Shown in pieces: positions 25,039 through 32,019 of a DNA stretch of 44,626 nt. This DNA is from Streptomyces antarcticus (lineage in GTDB: Bacteria; Actinomycetota; Actinomycetes; Streptomycetales; Streptomycetaceae). The notes beneath the pieces are model-generated. The model had not been told where the DNA came from and searched no databases. It was given only the letters and a program-made list of their open reading frames with translations. Position numbers and translations under genes: made by a program. Position 1 is the first letter of the stretch; each line of letters opens with the position of its first letter. The stretch is taken from the NCBI RefSeq assembly GCF_026627255.1, contig NZ_JAPNLM010000043.1, positions 1-44,626 on the forward strand, read 5' to 3'.

Positions 25039-25097
25039 CGGCCGCGGGGCCCTCACCCCTTCCGCGTCCCGGCCTCCACGTCCGTGGCGCGCCCCGC

Positions 25098-25265
25098 AGC
25101 CACGGCCGGGCCCGCAGCCGTCCCCCTCGACGACAATGCCTCGCCACGGGCGGAGAAGATCCACGAACGGAGAACCACCTCAGCCACGGCCGGGTCCACA
25201 GCCGTCCCCCTCAGCGACAATGCCTCGCCACGGGCGGAGGAGGTCCGCGGACGGAGAACCACCCT
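25098..25265. repeat. 84-bp direct tandem duplication before nei
   Basis: Two closely similar 84-bp units (25098-25181 and 25182-25265) lie in the 384-base gap between lhr and nei. Each contains CGACAATGCCTCGCCACGGG; the CGACAATG part recurs at the nei start (CGACAATGTCC, 25410-25420). The rest of the gap to 25422 is C-rich with no gene that I can support. Confidence 0.85.
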
Positions 25266-25422
25266 GGGCACGGCCGCCGCGCCGCCCGCCGGCCCCAGTC
25301 GGCCCCCGCCAGTCGCCCCCCACCGGCCGGCCGCCGCCTCCCCACCCCGCACCCCACACCCCGCACCCCACAACGGAACCGCGCCACCGGCACGGGGCCC
25401 GCCGCCGCGCGACAATGTCCGC

Positions 25423-26226
25423 ATGCCCGAAGGAGACAGCGTCCACCGCGCAGCCGCCCGCCTCCACGCGGCCCTCGCGGGCCGCCCCCTCACCCGCAGC
25501 GACCTGCGCGTCCCCCGCTTCGCCACCGCCGACCTCACCGGCCGCACCACGCTCGACGTCACCCCCCGCGGCAAGCACCTCCTCGCCCGGTTCGAGGGTG
25601 GCCTCACCCTCCACAGCCACCTCCGCATGGACGGCGCCTGGCACGTCTTCCCCGCGGGTGCCCGCTGGCGCGGCGGCCCCGACTACGAGGTCCGCGCGGT
25701 CCTCGGCACCGCCGAGCACACCGCCGTCGGCTACCGCCTCCCCGTCCTGGAGCTGATCCGGACCGCCGACGAGGACCAAGCCGTGGGGCACCTCGGCCCC
25801 GATCTCCTCGGCCCGGACTGGGACCCCGACCGGGCGGCGGCGAACCTCCTCGCGGTTCCCGACCGCCCGCTCGGCGAGGCCCTCCTCGACCAGCGCAACC
25901 TCGCCGGGATCGGCAACATCTACAAGTCCGAGCTCTGCTTCCTGGCCCAGGCGACCCCCTGGACCCCCGTCGGCGCGCTCCCCGACCCCCCTGCGACCCT
26001 GCCCCGCATCGCCTCCGCCGCCCAGCGCCTCCTCGCCGCGAACATCGGCGACAGGGCGCGCGGCCGCCGCAACACCACGGGCATCGGCCGCCCCGGCCCC
26101 GACCTCTTCGTGTACGGCCGTGCCCGCCGCCCCTGCCTGCGCTGCGGCGCCCCCGTCCGCGAAGCCGAGCAGGACGGCCGCCCCACGTACTGGTGCCCCC
26201 GCTGCCAGACCGGACCCACTCCTTAG
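25423..26226 (+). CDS. Fpg/Nei family DNA glycosylase/AP lyase
   Basis: Base-excision repair enzyme of 267 residues that removes oxidised pyrimidines and cleaves the strand. It begins MPEGDSVHR, giving the catalytic Pro2 and Glu3 (a Nei/endonuclease VIII-type start); K51 in PRGKHLL is the beta-clamp lysine. The helix-two-turn-helix holds QRNLAGIGNIYKSE. A zinc finger CLRC...CPRC closes the protein. A frame open to 25084 would bury Pro2 and so cannot be the active start. GACAAT (25411-25416) ends six bases before the ATG, so the mRNA may be leaderless. Follows lhr on the same strand. Confidence 0.92.
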   Translation: MPEGDSVHRAAARLHAALAGRPLTRSDLRVPRFATADLTGRTTLDVTPRGKHLLARFEGGLTLHSHLRMDGAWHVFPAGARWRGGPDYEVRAVLGTAEHTAVGYRLPVLELIRTADEDQAVGHLGPDLLGPDWDPDRAAANLLAVPDRPLGEALLDQRNLAGIGNIYKSELCFLAQATPWTPVGALPDPPATLPRIASAAQRLLAANIGDRARGRRNTTGIGRPGPDLFVYGRARRPCLRCGAPVREAEQDGRPTYWCPRCQTGPTP

Positions 26227-26256
26227 TTGACGCCCCGTCAGATTCGGTCGTACGGT
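26227..26256 (+). promoter_or_regulatory. Promoter with inverted repeat before the SDR gene
   Basis: A -35 TTGACG (26227-26232) and a -10 TACGGT (26251-26256) are separated by 18 bases; the start point would be about 26263, the ATG itself. TGACG and CGTCA (26228-26240) form a 5-bp inverted repeat over the -35, which could be an operator. Confidence 0.6.
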
Positions 26257-26262
26257 CCCGGC

Positions 26263-27090
26263 ATGCCCACACCCGCGCCCGCACCCGCATCCCCCACAGC
26301 CACACCCACGCCCACACCCACGCCCACCCCGCCCTCCCCCCACGACCTCACCGGCCGCACCGCCCTGATCACCGGCGCCGCCGGCGGCATCGGCCGCGCC
26401 ACCGCCCTCGCCCTCGCCGGAGCGGGCGCGCACGTGCACTGCGCCGACCGCGACGAGACCGGCCTCGCCGAGACCGCCGCGCTCGTCGCCGCGGCCGGCG
26501 GCGCCGCCACCGTCCACCCCCTCGACGTCACCGACCGGGCCGCCCTCCGCGCCGCCGTCACCGCGGCCGGCCCCCTCGACATCGCCGCCGCGATAGCCGG
26601 GATCATGCACACCAGCAGCGTCCTGGAGACGGCTGACGAGGACCTCGACCGGATCCTGGACGTCAATTTCAAGGGTGTCCTGCGCACCTGCCAGGAGGCC
26701 GCCCGCTCCATGATCGCCGCGGGCCGCCCCGGCTCGATCGTCACCATGGCCTCCGGCGCCGTGGACGCCGCCCAGCCCGGCCTGCTCTGCTACAGCGCAG
26801 CCAAGGCCGCGGTCGTCCAGCTGACCAAGACCCTCGCCACCGAGGCCGGCCCGCACGGCATCCGCGTCAACGCCGTCGCCCCCGGCTGGATCCGCACGCC
26901 GATGACCGGCCGCCACGGCCCCGAGGTCCAGGAGCGGACCGAGGCGATGATGATCCGGATGTCCCCGCTGCGGCGGGTCGGCGAGCCCGAGGACATCGCC
27001 CAGGCCGTGCTCTACCTGGCCTCGGACGCCTCATCCTTCATGACGGGCCAGATCCTTCGCCCGAACGGCGGAGTCGCGATGCCGTGGTAG
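26263..27090 (+). CDS. Short-chain dehydrogenase/reductase
   Basis: NAD(P)-dependent oxidoreductase of 275 residues. The nucleotide-binding motif is TGAAGGIG (about 37-44) and the catalytic triad fits S164 (MASGAV), Y177 and K181 (YSAAK); the usual NNAG is replaced by AIAG. The N-terminal 25 residues are an unusual Pro-Thr repeat coded by CCCACA-like units. A leaderless start at ATG 26263 is likely from the promoter position. Substrate unknown. Its 3' end overlaps the convergent membrane-protein gene by 53 bases. Confidence 0.88.
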   Translation: MPTPAPAPASPTATPTPTPTPTPPSPHDLTGRTALITGAAGGIGRATALALAGAGAHVHCADRDETGLAETAALVAAAGGAATVHPLDVTDRAALRAAVTAAGPLDIAAAIAGIMHTSSVLETADEDLDRILDVNFKGVLRTCQEAARSMIAAGRPGSIVTMASGAVDAAQPGLLCYSAAKAAVVQLTKTLATEAGPHGIRVNAVAPGWIRTPMTGRHGPEVQERTEAMMIRMSPLRRVGEPEDIAQAVLYLASDASSFMTGQILRPNGGVAMPW

Positions 27091-27415
27091 CCCAGCCGTC
27101 GCCGCCCCCGGCCCCCGCCTCGCCCGCACGGGCCGCCTGCGCCGCGCCGGCCATCCCCGCGACGCCGTTCATCCGGGTCGCACCCGCCACAGCGACCGCG
27201 GCCGCCTCAGCGGCCGCCCGCCGTGCCTTCCGTACGGGACCCGGCACGCAGTGCACCGGCAGCAGCCCCAGGCCCCAGCCGCCCACGGCCACCGCGCCCT
27301 CCACGGTCCCCGCCTCCGCGGGTGCGAGGACGAGCCGCAGCACGGCCCACCACCACAGGGCGCCCACCGTCAGCGCGAGGGCCGGAGCCACGGGTATGCG
27401 CAGCGAACGCCGCAC
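27038..27415 (-). CDS. Small membrane protein, hypothetical
   Basis: Protein of 125 residues with two hydrophobic segments (ALALTVGALWWWAVLRLVLAP and VEGAVAVGGWGLGLLPVHCV in outline) followed by an Ala/Gly-rich tail. The GTG at 27415 has a strong GGGAGG site five bases upstream, which supports it as a gene. A terminator-like stem (27499-27533) separates it from clgR. Family not recognised. Confidence 0.6.
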   Translation of the reverse strand: MRRSLRIPVAPALALTVGALWWWAVLRLVLAPAEAGTVEGAVAVGGWGLGLLPVHCVPGPVRKARRAAAEAAAVAVAGATRMNGVAGMAGAAQAARAGEAGAGGGDGWATTASRLRRSGEGSGPS

Positions 27416-27498
27416 GGCTACCTCCCAGGGACCGGGGACGGACCCGGACGGCCCCATCCTCCCGCACCCCCCTCACCCCCGCACCCAGAACGGCACAG

Positions 27499-27533
27499 AG
27501 CCCCGGCCGGCGCTCAAGGCACCGGCCGGGGCT
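27499..27533 (-). terminator. Terminator after clgR
   Basis: A perfect 12-bp stem (AGCCCCGGCCGG, 27499-27510, with 27522-27533) and an 11-base loop lie about 30 bases past the clgR stop. Strong enough to end the rimO-pgsA-cinA-clgR transcript. Confidence 0.75.
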
Positions 27534-27563
27534 CCGGCCACACTCACACGCTCACGTGCTCGC

Positions 27564-27944
27564 TCACGCGGCTACGACATTCACCGCTTCCGCGGGCGCC
27601 TTGATGGTCACCCGCTCCGGTCCGGCCGTGACCGAGGTCATGGAGACCGAATTGAGCATCGGGCGGACCGGTACCTTCACCGGTTCGCTTGCCGCGGCCG
27701 ACTGTGCCAGCTCGGCAAGCGACAGTTCGTCGCTGACTTCGCGCATCAGCTCGGACATCCGTACGTCCAACGCGTCGCAGATCGCGGAGAGCAACTCGGA
27801 GGATGCCTCCTTCTGCCCCCGCTCCACCTCGGAGAGATAACCGAGCGAAACTCGGGCCGACGAGGAGACTTCGCGCAGAGTACGGCCCTGGCGCTGGCGC
27901 TGCCGACGCAGCACGTCACCCAGCAGGCGACGGAGCAGAATCAT
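27564..27944 (-). CDS. clgR: Clp gene regulator ClgR
   Basis: Xre-type regulator of 126 residues. The helix-turn-helix covers about residues 10-65 (RTLREVSSSARVSLGYLSEVERG). ClgR activates clpP, clpC and related protease genes in Streptomyces and mycobacteria. The protein ends NVVAA; in S. lividans the C-terminal alanines make ClgR a ClpP substrate, forming a feedback loop, and the same is expected here. Position beside cinA, pgsA and ftsK is the conserved one. ATG 27944 is preferred to the longer frame from 27977. GGAGGGAG lies upstream. Confidence 0.9.
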   Translation of the reverse strand: MILLRRLLGDVLRRQRQRQGRTLREVSSSARVSLGYLSEVERGQKEASSELLSAICDALDVRMSELMREVSDELSLAELAQSAAASEPVKVPVRPMLNSVSMTSVTAGPERVTIKAPAEAVNVVAA

Positions 27945-28053
27945 CGGTGGCTCCCTCCTCTGACCGTGTAGCCGCATCCTTCACGCCCCACCGTACCGCC
28001 TCGCGCCGCGGCCGTGCGGGGAGCGATGTCGTGTTCACTCAGGGCTGCAAACA

Positions 28054-28632
28054 TCAAATCCCCCCGTTCCGTTCCGTATCCTGCCTCCGCGCATTCTCGC
28101 GGAGTTGGCTTGAGAGAAGTTCGAGTACTGTGCGCGCACTCTCCCTACGAATTTCCGTACGGGAGCCGTTCAACCACAGCCGGGCCGTTTTCCCGCCCTC
28201 CGGACCCGAAACGGAGACGAAGACGGTGCCCACCGGCTGACCGTCCTGCGGGTCCGGACCGGCCACCCCGGTGGTCGCGATTCCCCACGACGCGCCCATG
28301 ACCCGCCGCACCCCGGCCGCCATCTCCTCGGCGACCTGCGCGTTCACCGCGCCCTCGGCCTCGAGCAGCCCGGCGTCCACGCCCAGGACGCGGTGCTTGA
28401 GCTCCGTGGCGTACGCCGTCACGGAGCCGCGGAAGGACCGGGAGGCGCCCGGGACGGCCGTGAGTTCGGACGCGACCATGCCGCCGGTCAGCGATTCGGC
28501 CACGGCGAGGGTCTCGTCACTCTCCGCCAGCAGCCGCAGCACTTCCGCGGCCACTGCGGCCACACCCGCCCCCGCGGCCCCTCGGGCCGCACCGTCCGCC
28601 AGAGGGGGAAGCGCCCCCGCCGCGTGCGTCAC
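28054..28632 (-). CDS. cinA: CinA family nicotinamide-nucleotide amidohydrolase
   Basis: Protein of 192 residues equivalent to the C-terminal domain of CinA (PncC), which deamidates NMN. The signature AESLTGGMVASELT and the TGVAGPDPQDGQPVGTVFV motif are present. The N-terminal MoCF-like domain of long CinA proteins is absent, which is normal for this locus. The GTG start overlaps the pgsA stop by four bases (GTGA). Confidence 0.9.
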   Translation of the reverse strand: MTHAAGALPPLADGAARGAAGAGVAAVAAEVLRLLAESDETLAVAESLTGGMVASELTAVPGASRSFRGSVTAYATELKHRVLGVDAGLLEAEGAVNAQVAEEMAAGVRRVMGASWGIATTGVAGPDPQDGQPVGTVFVSVSGPEGGKTARLWLNGSRTEIRRESARTVLELLSSQLRENARRQDTERNGGI

Positions 28633-29285
28633 CGCGCGGCCCGCTCCGCGGCGATTCCCCTGCGGCGCAGTACGAGGGCCTGGCGGATGTAATCCAAACC
28701 GGTGACGACGGTCAGCACGACGGCGAGCGCCATCGCCCAGAAGCGCAGGGTCGCCAGCGGTCCGGTCAGCGCCAGGACGTACATGCCCACCGCCGTGCCC
28801 TGGGCCAGGGTCTTCATCTTGCCGCCCCGGCTGGCCGGAATCACTCCGTGCCGGATCACCCAGAAGCGCAGCAGCGTGATCCCGAGTTCCCGCCCGAGGA
28901 TCACCCCGGTCACCCACCAGGGCAGGTCGCCGAGCCAGGAGAGGCAGATCAGCGCGGACCCCATGATCGCCTTGTCGGCGATCGGGTCGGCGATCTGGCC
29001 GAAGTCCGTGACCAGGTTGTACGTGCGGGCCAGGTGTCCGTCGAAGATGTCCGTGATCATGGCGACGGCGAAGGCCGCCCATGCCCAGGCCCGCCAGACG
29101 GGGTCGTAGCCCCCGTCGGCGAGCAGGAGCAGGACGAATCCCGGCACCAGTACGAGCCGGACCATCGTCAGGATGTTGGCGATGTTCCACAGGCTGGCCT
29201 GATTGACGGCCGTGGTCCCGAGCTGTGCGCCGGGGACGGGCCGGCGGCCGGTCCCGCCCGCCGCAGGTGCCGGGACTCCGGTCAT
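28629..29285 (-). CDS. pgsA: CDP-diacylglycerol-glycerol-3-phosphate phosphatidyltransferase
   Basis: Membrane enzyme of 218 residues making phosphatidylglycerol phosphate (or a close relative; actinobacteria have several paralogues). The CDP-alcohol transferase motif is complete: D-G-x2-A-R, then G-x3-D-x3-D in DGHLARTYNLVTDFGQIADP. About five membrane segments. Starts in an ATGA overlap with rimO and overlaps cinA by four bases, so it lies in a tight operon. Confidence 0.92.
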   Translation of the reverse strand: MTGVPAPAAGGTGRRPVPGAQLGTTAVNQASLWNIANILTMVRLVLVPGFVLLLLADGGYDPVWRAWAWAAFAVAMITDIFDGHLARTYNLVTDFGQIADPIADKAIMGSALICLSWLGDLPWWVTGVILGRELGITLLRFWVIRHGVIPASRGGKMKTLAQGTAVGMYVLALTGPLATLRFWAMALAVVLTVVTGLDYIRQALVLRRRGIAAERAAR

Positions 29286-30775
29286 CCGGCCGCCTCCTCG
29301 AACTCCAGGCCCAAGGGCTCGGCCACCAGGTCCACGCCCAGCGTGCCGACCACCTTCGCCGTGACGATGCGCCCGGGGACCAGGCCGGCGCCGTCCGTGA
29401 AGACGACCTGCCCGTCGGTCTCGGGAGCCTGGTGGGCGGCGCGTCCGTAGGCGCCCTCGCCCTCCTCCGCCTCGTCGAGCGGCACGACCGTCTCGACGAG
29501 TACCTCCAGGGTCTCCCCGATCCGCTCCTCCGCGCGCTGCGAGGTGAGCTCCTCGGCGAGGCGCTGCATGTGGGCGAGGCGCTCGGCGATGGTCTCGGCG
29601 TCGAGCTTGTTCTCGTACGTGACGGCCTCGGTGCCGTCCTCGTCGGAGTAGCCGAAGACACCGATGGCGTCGAGCCGCGCGTGGGTGAGGAAACGCTCCA
29701 GCTCGGCGAAGTCCGACTCCTTCTCGCCGGGGAAACCGACGATGAAGTTGGACCGGACGCCGGCCTGCGGGGCCTTGGTGCGGATGGTGTCCAGCAGTTC
29801 CAGGAACCGGTCGGTGTCACCGAAGCGGCGCATGGCGCGCAGCACGTCGGGGGCCGAGTGCTGGAAGGACAGGTCGAAGTACGGGACGACCTTGGGGGTC
29901 GAGGTCAGTACGTCGATCAGGCCGGGCCGCATCTCGGCGGGCTGGAGGTAGCTGACGCGGACGCGCTCGATGCCGTCCACCTCGGCGAGCTCGGGCAGCA
30001 GGGTCTCCAGCAGGCGGATGTCGCCGAGGTCCTTGCCGTACGAGGTGTTGTTCTCGGAGACCAGCATGATCTCCTTGACGCCCTGCTCGGCGAGCCAGCG
30101 GGTCTCGCCCAGCACGTCGCTGGGGCGGCGGGAGATGAAGGAGCCGCGGAAGGACGGGATGGCGCAGAAGGAGCAGCGCCGGTCGCAGCCGGAGGCCAGC
30201 TTGACCGAGGCCACGGGGCTCTTGTCCAGACGGCGGCGCAGGGGCGCGCGCGGGCCGGAGGCGGGCGCGAGGCCGTCGGGGAGGTCTGCCGGCGCGGGAG
30301 CCGGCTCCTGGGCGTGGCCGGGGAGCGCGACCGCGGTGTCCTGGCGCTCCGCGGGGCTGATCGGCAGCAGCTTGCGCCGGTCGCGCGGGGTGTGGGAGGC
30401 GTGGATGCCGCCGTTGAGAATGGTCTGCAGGCGGTCGGAGATGTCGGCGTAGTCGTCGAAGCCGAGCACGCCGTCCGCCTCGGGGAGCGCTTCGGCGAGT
30501 TCCTTGCCGTAGCGCTCGGCCATGCAGCCGACCGCGACGACGGCCTGCGTCCTGCCCTGGTCCTTGAGGTCGTTGGCTTCCAGCAGGGCGTCTACGGAGT
30601 CCTTCTTGGCGGCTTCGACGAAGCCGCAGGTGTTGACGACGGCTACGTCCGCGTTCGCGGCGTCCTCGACGAGCTCCCAGCCATCCGCCGCCAAGCGGCC
30701 TGCGAGCTCCTCCGAGTCCACCTCGTTACGGGCGCAGCCAAGAGTGACAAGGGCGACGGTACGGCGTTCGGGCAT
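29282..30775 (-). CDS. rimO: Ribosomal protein S12 methylthiotransferase RimO
   Basis: Radical-SAM enzyme of 497 residues that adds a methylthio group to an aspartate of ribosomal protein S12. Three N-terminal Cys hold one Fe-S cluster (TLGCARNEVD, NTCGF, VGCMAERYG); the SAM cluster motif is CDRRCSFC near residue 196; a C-terminal TRAM domain follows. An Ala/Pro-rich insert of about 40 residues precedes the SAM motif, as in other Streptomyces. ATG 30775 (MPERRTVALVTLGC) is the conserved start. Heads the rimO-pgsA-cinA chain. Confidence 0.95.
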   Translation of the reverse strand: MPERRTVALVTLGCARNEVDSEELAGRLAADGWELVEDAANADVAVVNTCGFVEAAKKDSVDALLEANDLKDQGRTQAVVAVGCMAERYGKELAEALPEADGVLGFDDYADISDRLQTILNGGIHASHTPRDRRKLLPISPAERQDTAVALPGHAQEPAPAPADLPDGLAPASGPRAPLRRRLDKSPVASVKLASGCDRRCSFCAIPSFRGSFISRRPSDVLGETRWLAEQGVKEIMLVSENNTSYGKDLGDIRLLETLLPELAEVDGIERVRVSYLQPAEMRPGLIDVLTSTPKVVPYFDLSFQHSAPDVLRAMRRFGDTDRFLELLDTIRTKAPQAGVRSNFIVGFPGEKESDFAELERFLTHARLDAIGVFGYSDEDGTEAVTYENKLDAETIAERLAHMQRLAEELTSQRAEERIGETLEVLVETVVPLDEAEEGEGAYGRAAHQAPETDGQVVFTDGAGLVPGRIVTAKVVGTLGVDLVAEPLGLEFEEAAG

Positions 30776-30830
30776 GGACTCAAGACTACTTCGTCCCGGC
30801 GGCGGCCCCCGCCCACGTCCCCCCACGACA

Positions 30831-30866
30831 AGATCCCCGGAGTGCGGCGCAGCACTCCGGGGATCT
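30831..30866 (-). terminator. Terminator between the RodZ-like gene and rimO
   Basis: A perfect 15-bp stem (AGATCCCCGGAGTGC, 30831-30845, with 30852-30866) and a 6-base loop lie 34 bases past the stop of the RodZ-like gene. It should end that transcript, so rimO probably has its own promoter in the short gap. Confidence 0.85.
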
Positions 30867-30899
30867 CGAATCGGGCGTTCCGCCCGGGGGCGGCCCTGG

Positions 30900-31796
30900 T
30901 CAGCCCGCCTGCGGCTGACCCTGGAGGGGGTCTTCCTTGGTGTAGGTGAGACGTTCCACCTGGCCGGGCTGGAAGTCGTCTTTGATCTCCTTGCCGTTCA
31001 CGAAGAGCTTCACGGCCCCGGCGTCGCCGAGCACGAGGTCGACGGACTCCTTGTCGGTGAACGTCTTGGACTCACCCTGCGTGAGGGTTCCGTCGAAGAG
31101 GAGCCGGCCGCTGTGGTCCTTCGCGGAGATCCAGCTCTCGCCCGTGTCCGCCGTCAGGACGACCGTGACGAGGTCCTTGGGCGCGGCGGCGATGGCACTG
31201 TCCGAAGGCTCCGGCTTGGGCGCCTTCGGGCTCTGGGGGGCTTGCGGGGACTGGGACGCCGGCTGCTTGCCGCCGGACTGCTTGGGGGCGGGCTGCGGGG
31301 CGGCGGAACCTTCCGCCACCGGCTGCTTCGCCTTCTCGTCGTCGCCGCCGAAGGCGGTGAAGCCGACGAAGCCGATCACGGCGACGATGGCGGCGACCAT
31401 GGCGGCGGTCCAGTTGGGCCGCTGCCTCTCGGGGCGGATGCGCTCGGCTTCGAACATCGGCGCGGCGGGGGTGGGGGCCGGCCGGCCGCCGTAGCTCTCG
31501 ATCAGTGGTTCCGGATCGAGGTTGACGGCGCGGGCGAGCGTACGGATGTGACCGCGGGCGTATACGTCGCCGCCGCAGCGGGTGAAGTCGTCCTCTTCGA
31601 TCGCGTGCACGATCGGGATGCGCACGCGGGTGGTGGAGCTGACCTCGTCGACGGTGAGCCCGGCGGCGATCCGGGCCTTCTTGAGGGCCGTCCCGATGGA
31701 CGGTCCTTCGACGGAGCGTTCGACGATGCGGTCCTCGGACCGGTCGTCGGTCGAAGGACGCTCATCTTCGGGGGAGTTGGCGTTGCCGATGGACAC
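30900..31796 (-). CDS. RodZ-like protein (HTH_25, membrane segment, DUF4115)
   Basis: Membrane protein of 298 residues. The cytosolic N-terminus has an HTH_25 domain (IGTALKKARIAAGLTVDEVSS), a single transmembrane helix follows (WTAAMVAAIVAVIGFVGFTAF in outline), then a Pro/Gln/Lys-rich linker and an extracytoplasmic DUF4115 domain. RodZ links MreB to the cell wall machinery in other bacteria; in Streptomyces the role is less clear. GTG 31796 with AAAGG upstream is chosen; the frame is open further. Confidence 0.85.
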   Translation of the reverse strand: MSIGNANSPEDERPSTDDRSEDRIVERSVEGPSIGTALKKARIAAGLTVDEVSSTTRVRIPIVHAIEEDDFTRCGGDVYARGHIRTLARAVNLDPEPLIESYGGRPAPTPAAPMFEAERIRPERQRPNWTAAMVAAIVAVIGFVGFTAFGGDDEKAKQPVAEGSAAPQPAPKQSGGKQPASQSPQAPQSPKAPKPEPSDSAIAAAPKDLVTVVLTADTGESWISAKDHSGRLLFDGTLTQGESKTFTDKESVDLVLGDAGAVKLFVNGKEIKDDFQPGQVERLTYTKEDPLQGQPQAG

Positions 31797-32019
31797 GAGG
31801 GCGCCTTTCGAGCGTGTAGCCACCTGCTGGATGTCCAGTCTAGGGGGGTGACGAAAGGGTGGAGCAACCGGAGGGTGCACTTCCTACGCCATCCGAATGG
31901 CGAAGCAAGATCCGTTTCCGGCGCGGTGGCCCTGCGCCGTGCACGTGGCCGTGCGCGCGGTGCCACCACCTCCGTTCAACTTGACGCGCGCCCGGGGGAA
32001 ACGGTTGCTCGCCGATCCC

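Noticed and set aside
25084..25422. N-terminal extension of the Nei glycosylase with two 28-residue repeats
   Set aside because: The family needs a free Pro at position 2 after Met removal, so the start must be ATG 25423.
27945..28053. ClgR self-binding site upstream of clgR
   Set aside because: I could not find a GTTCGC-N5-GCG match in the gap.
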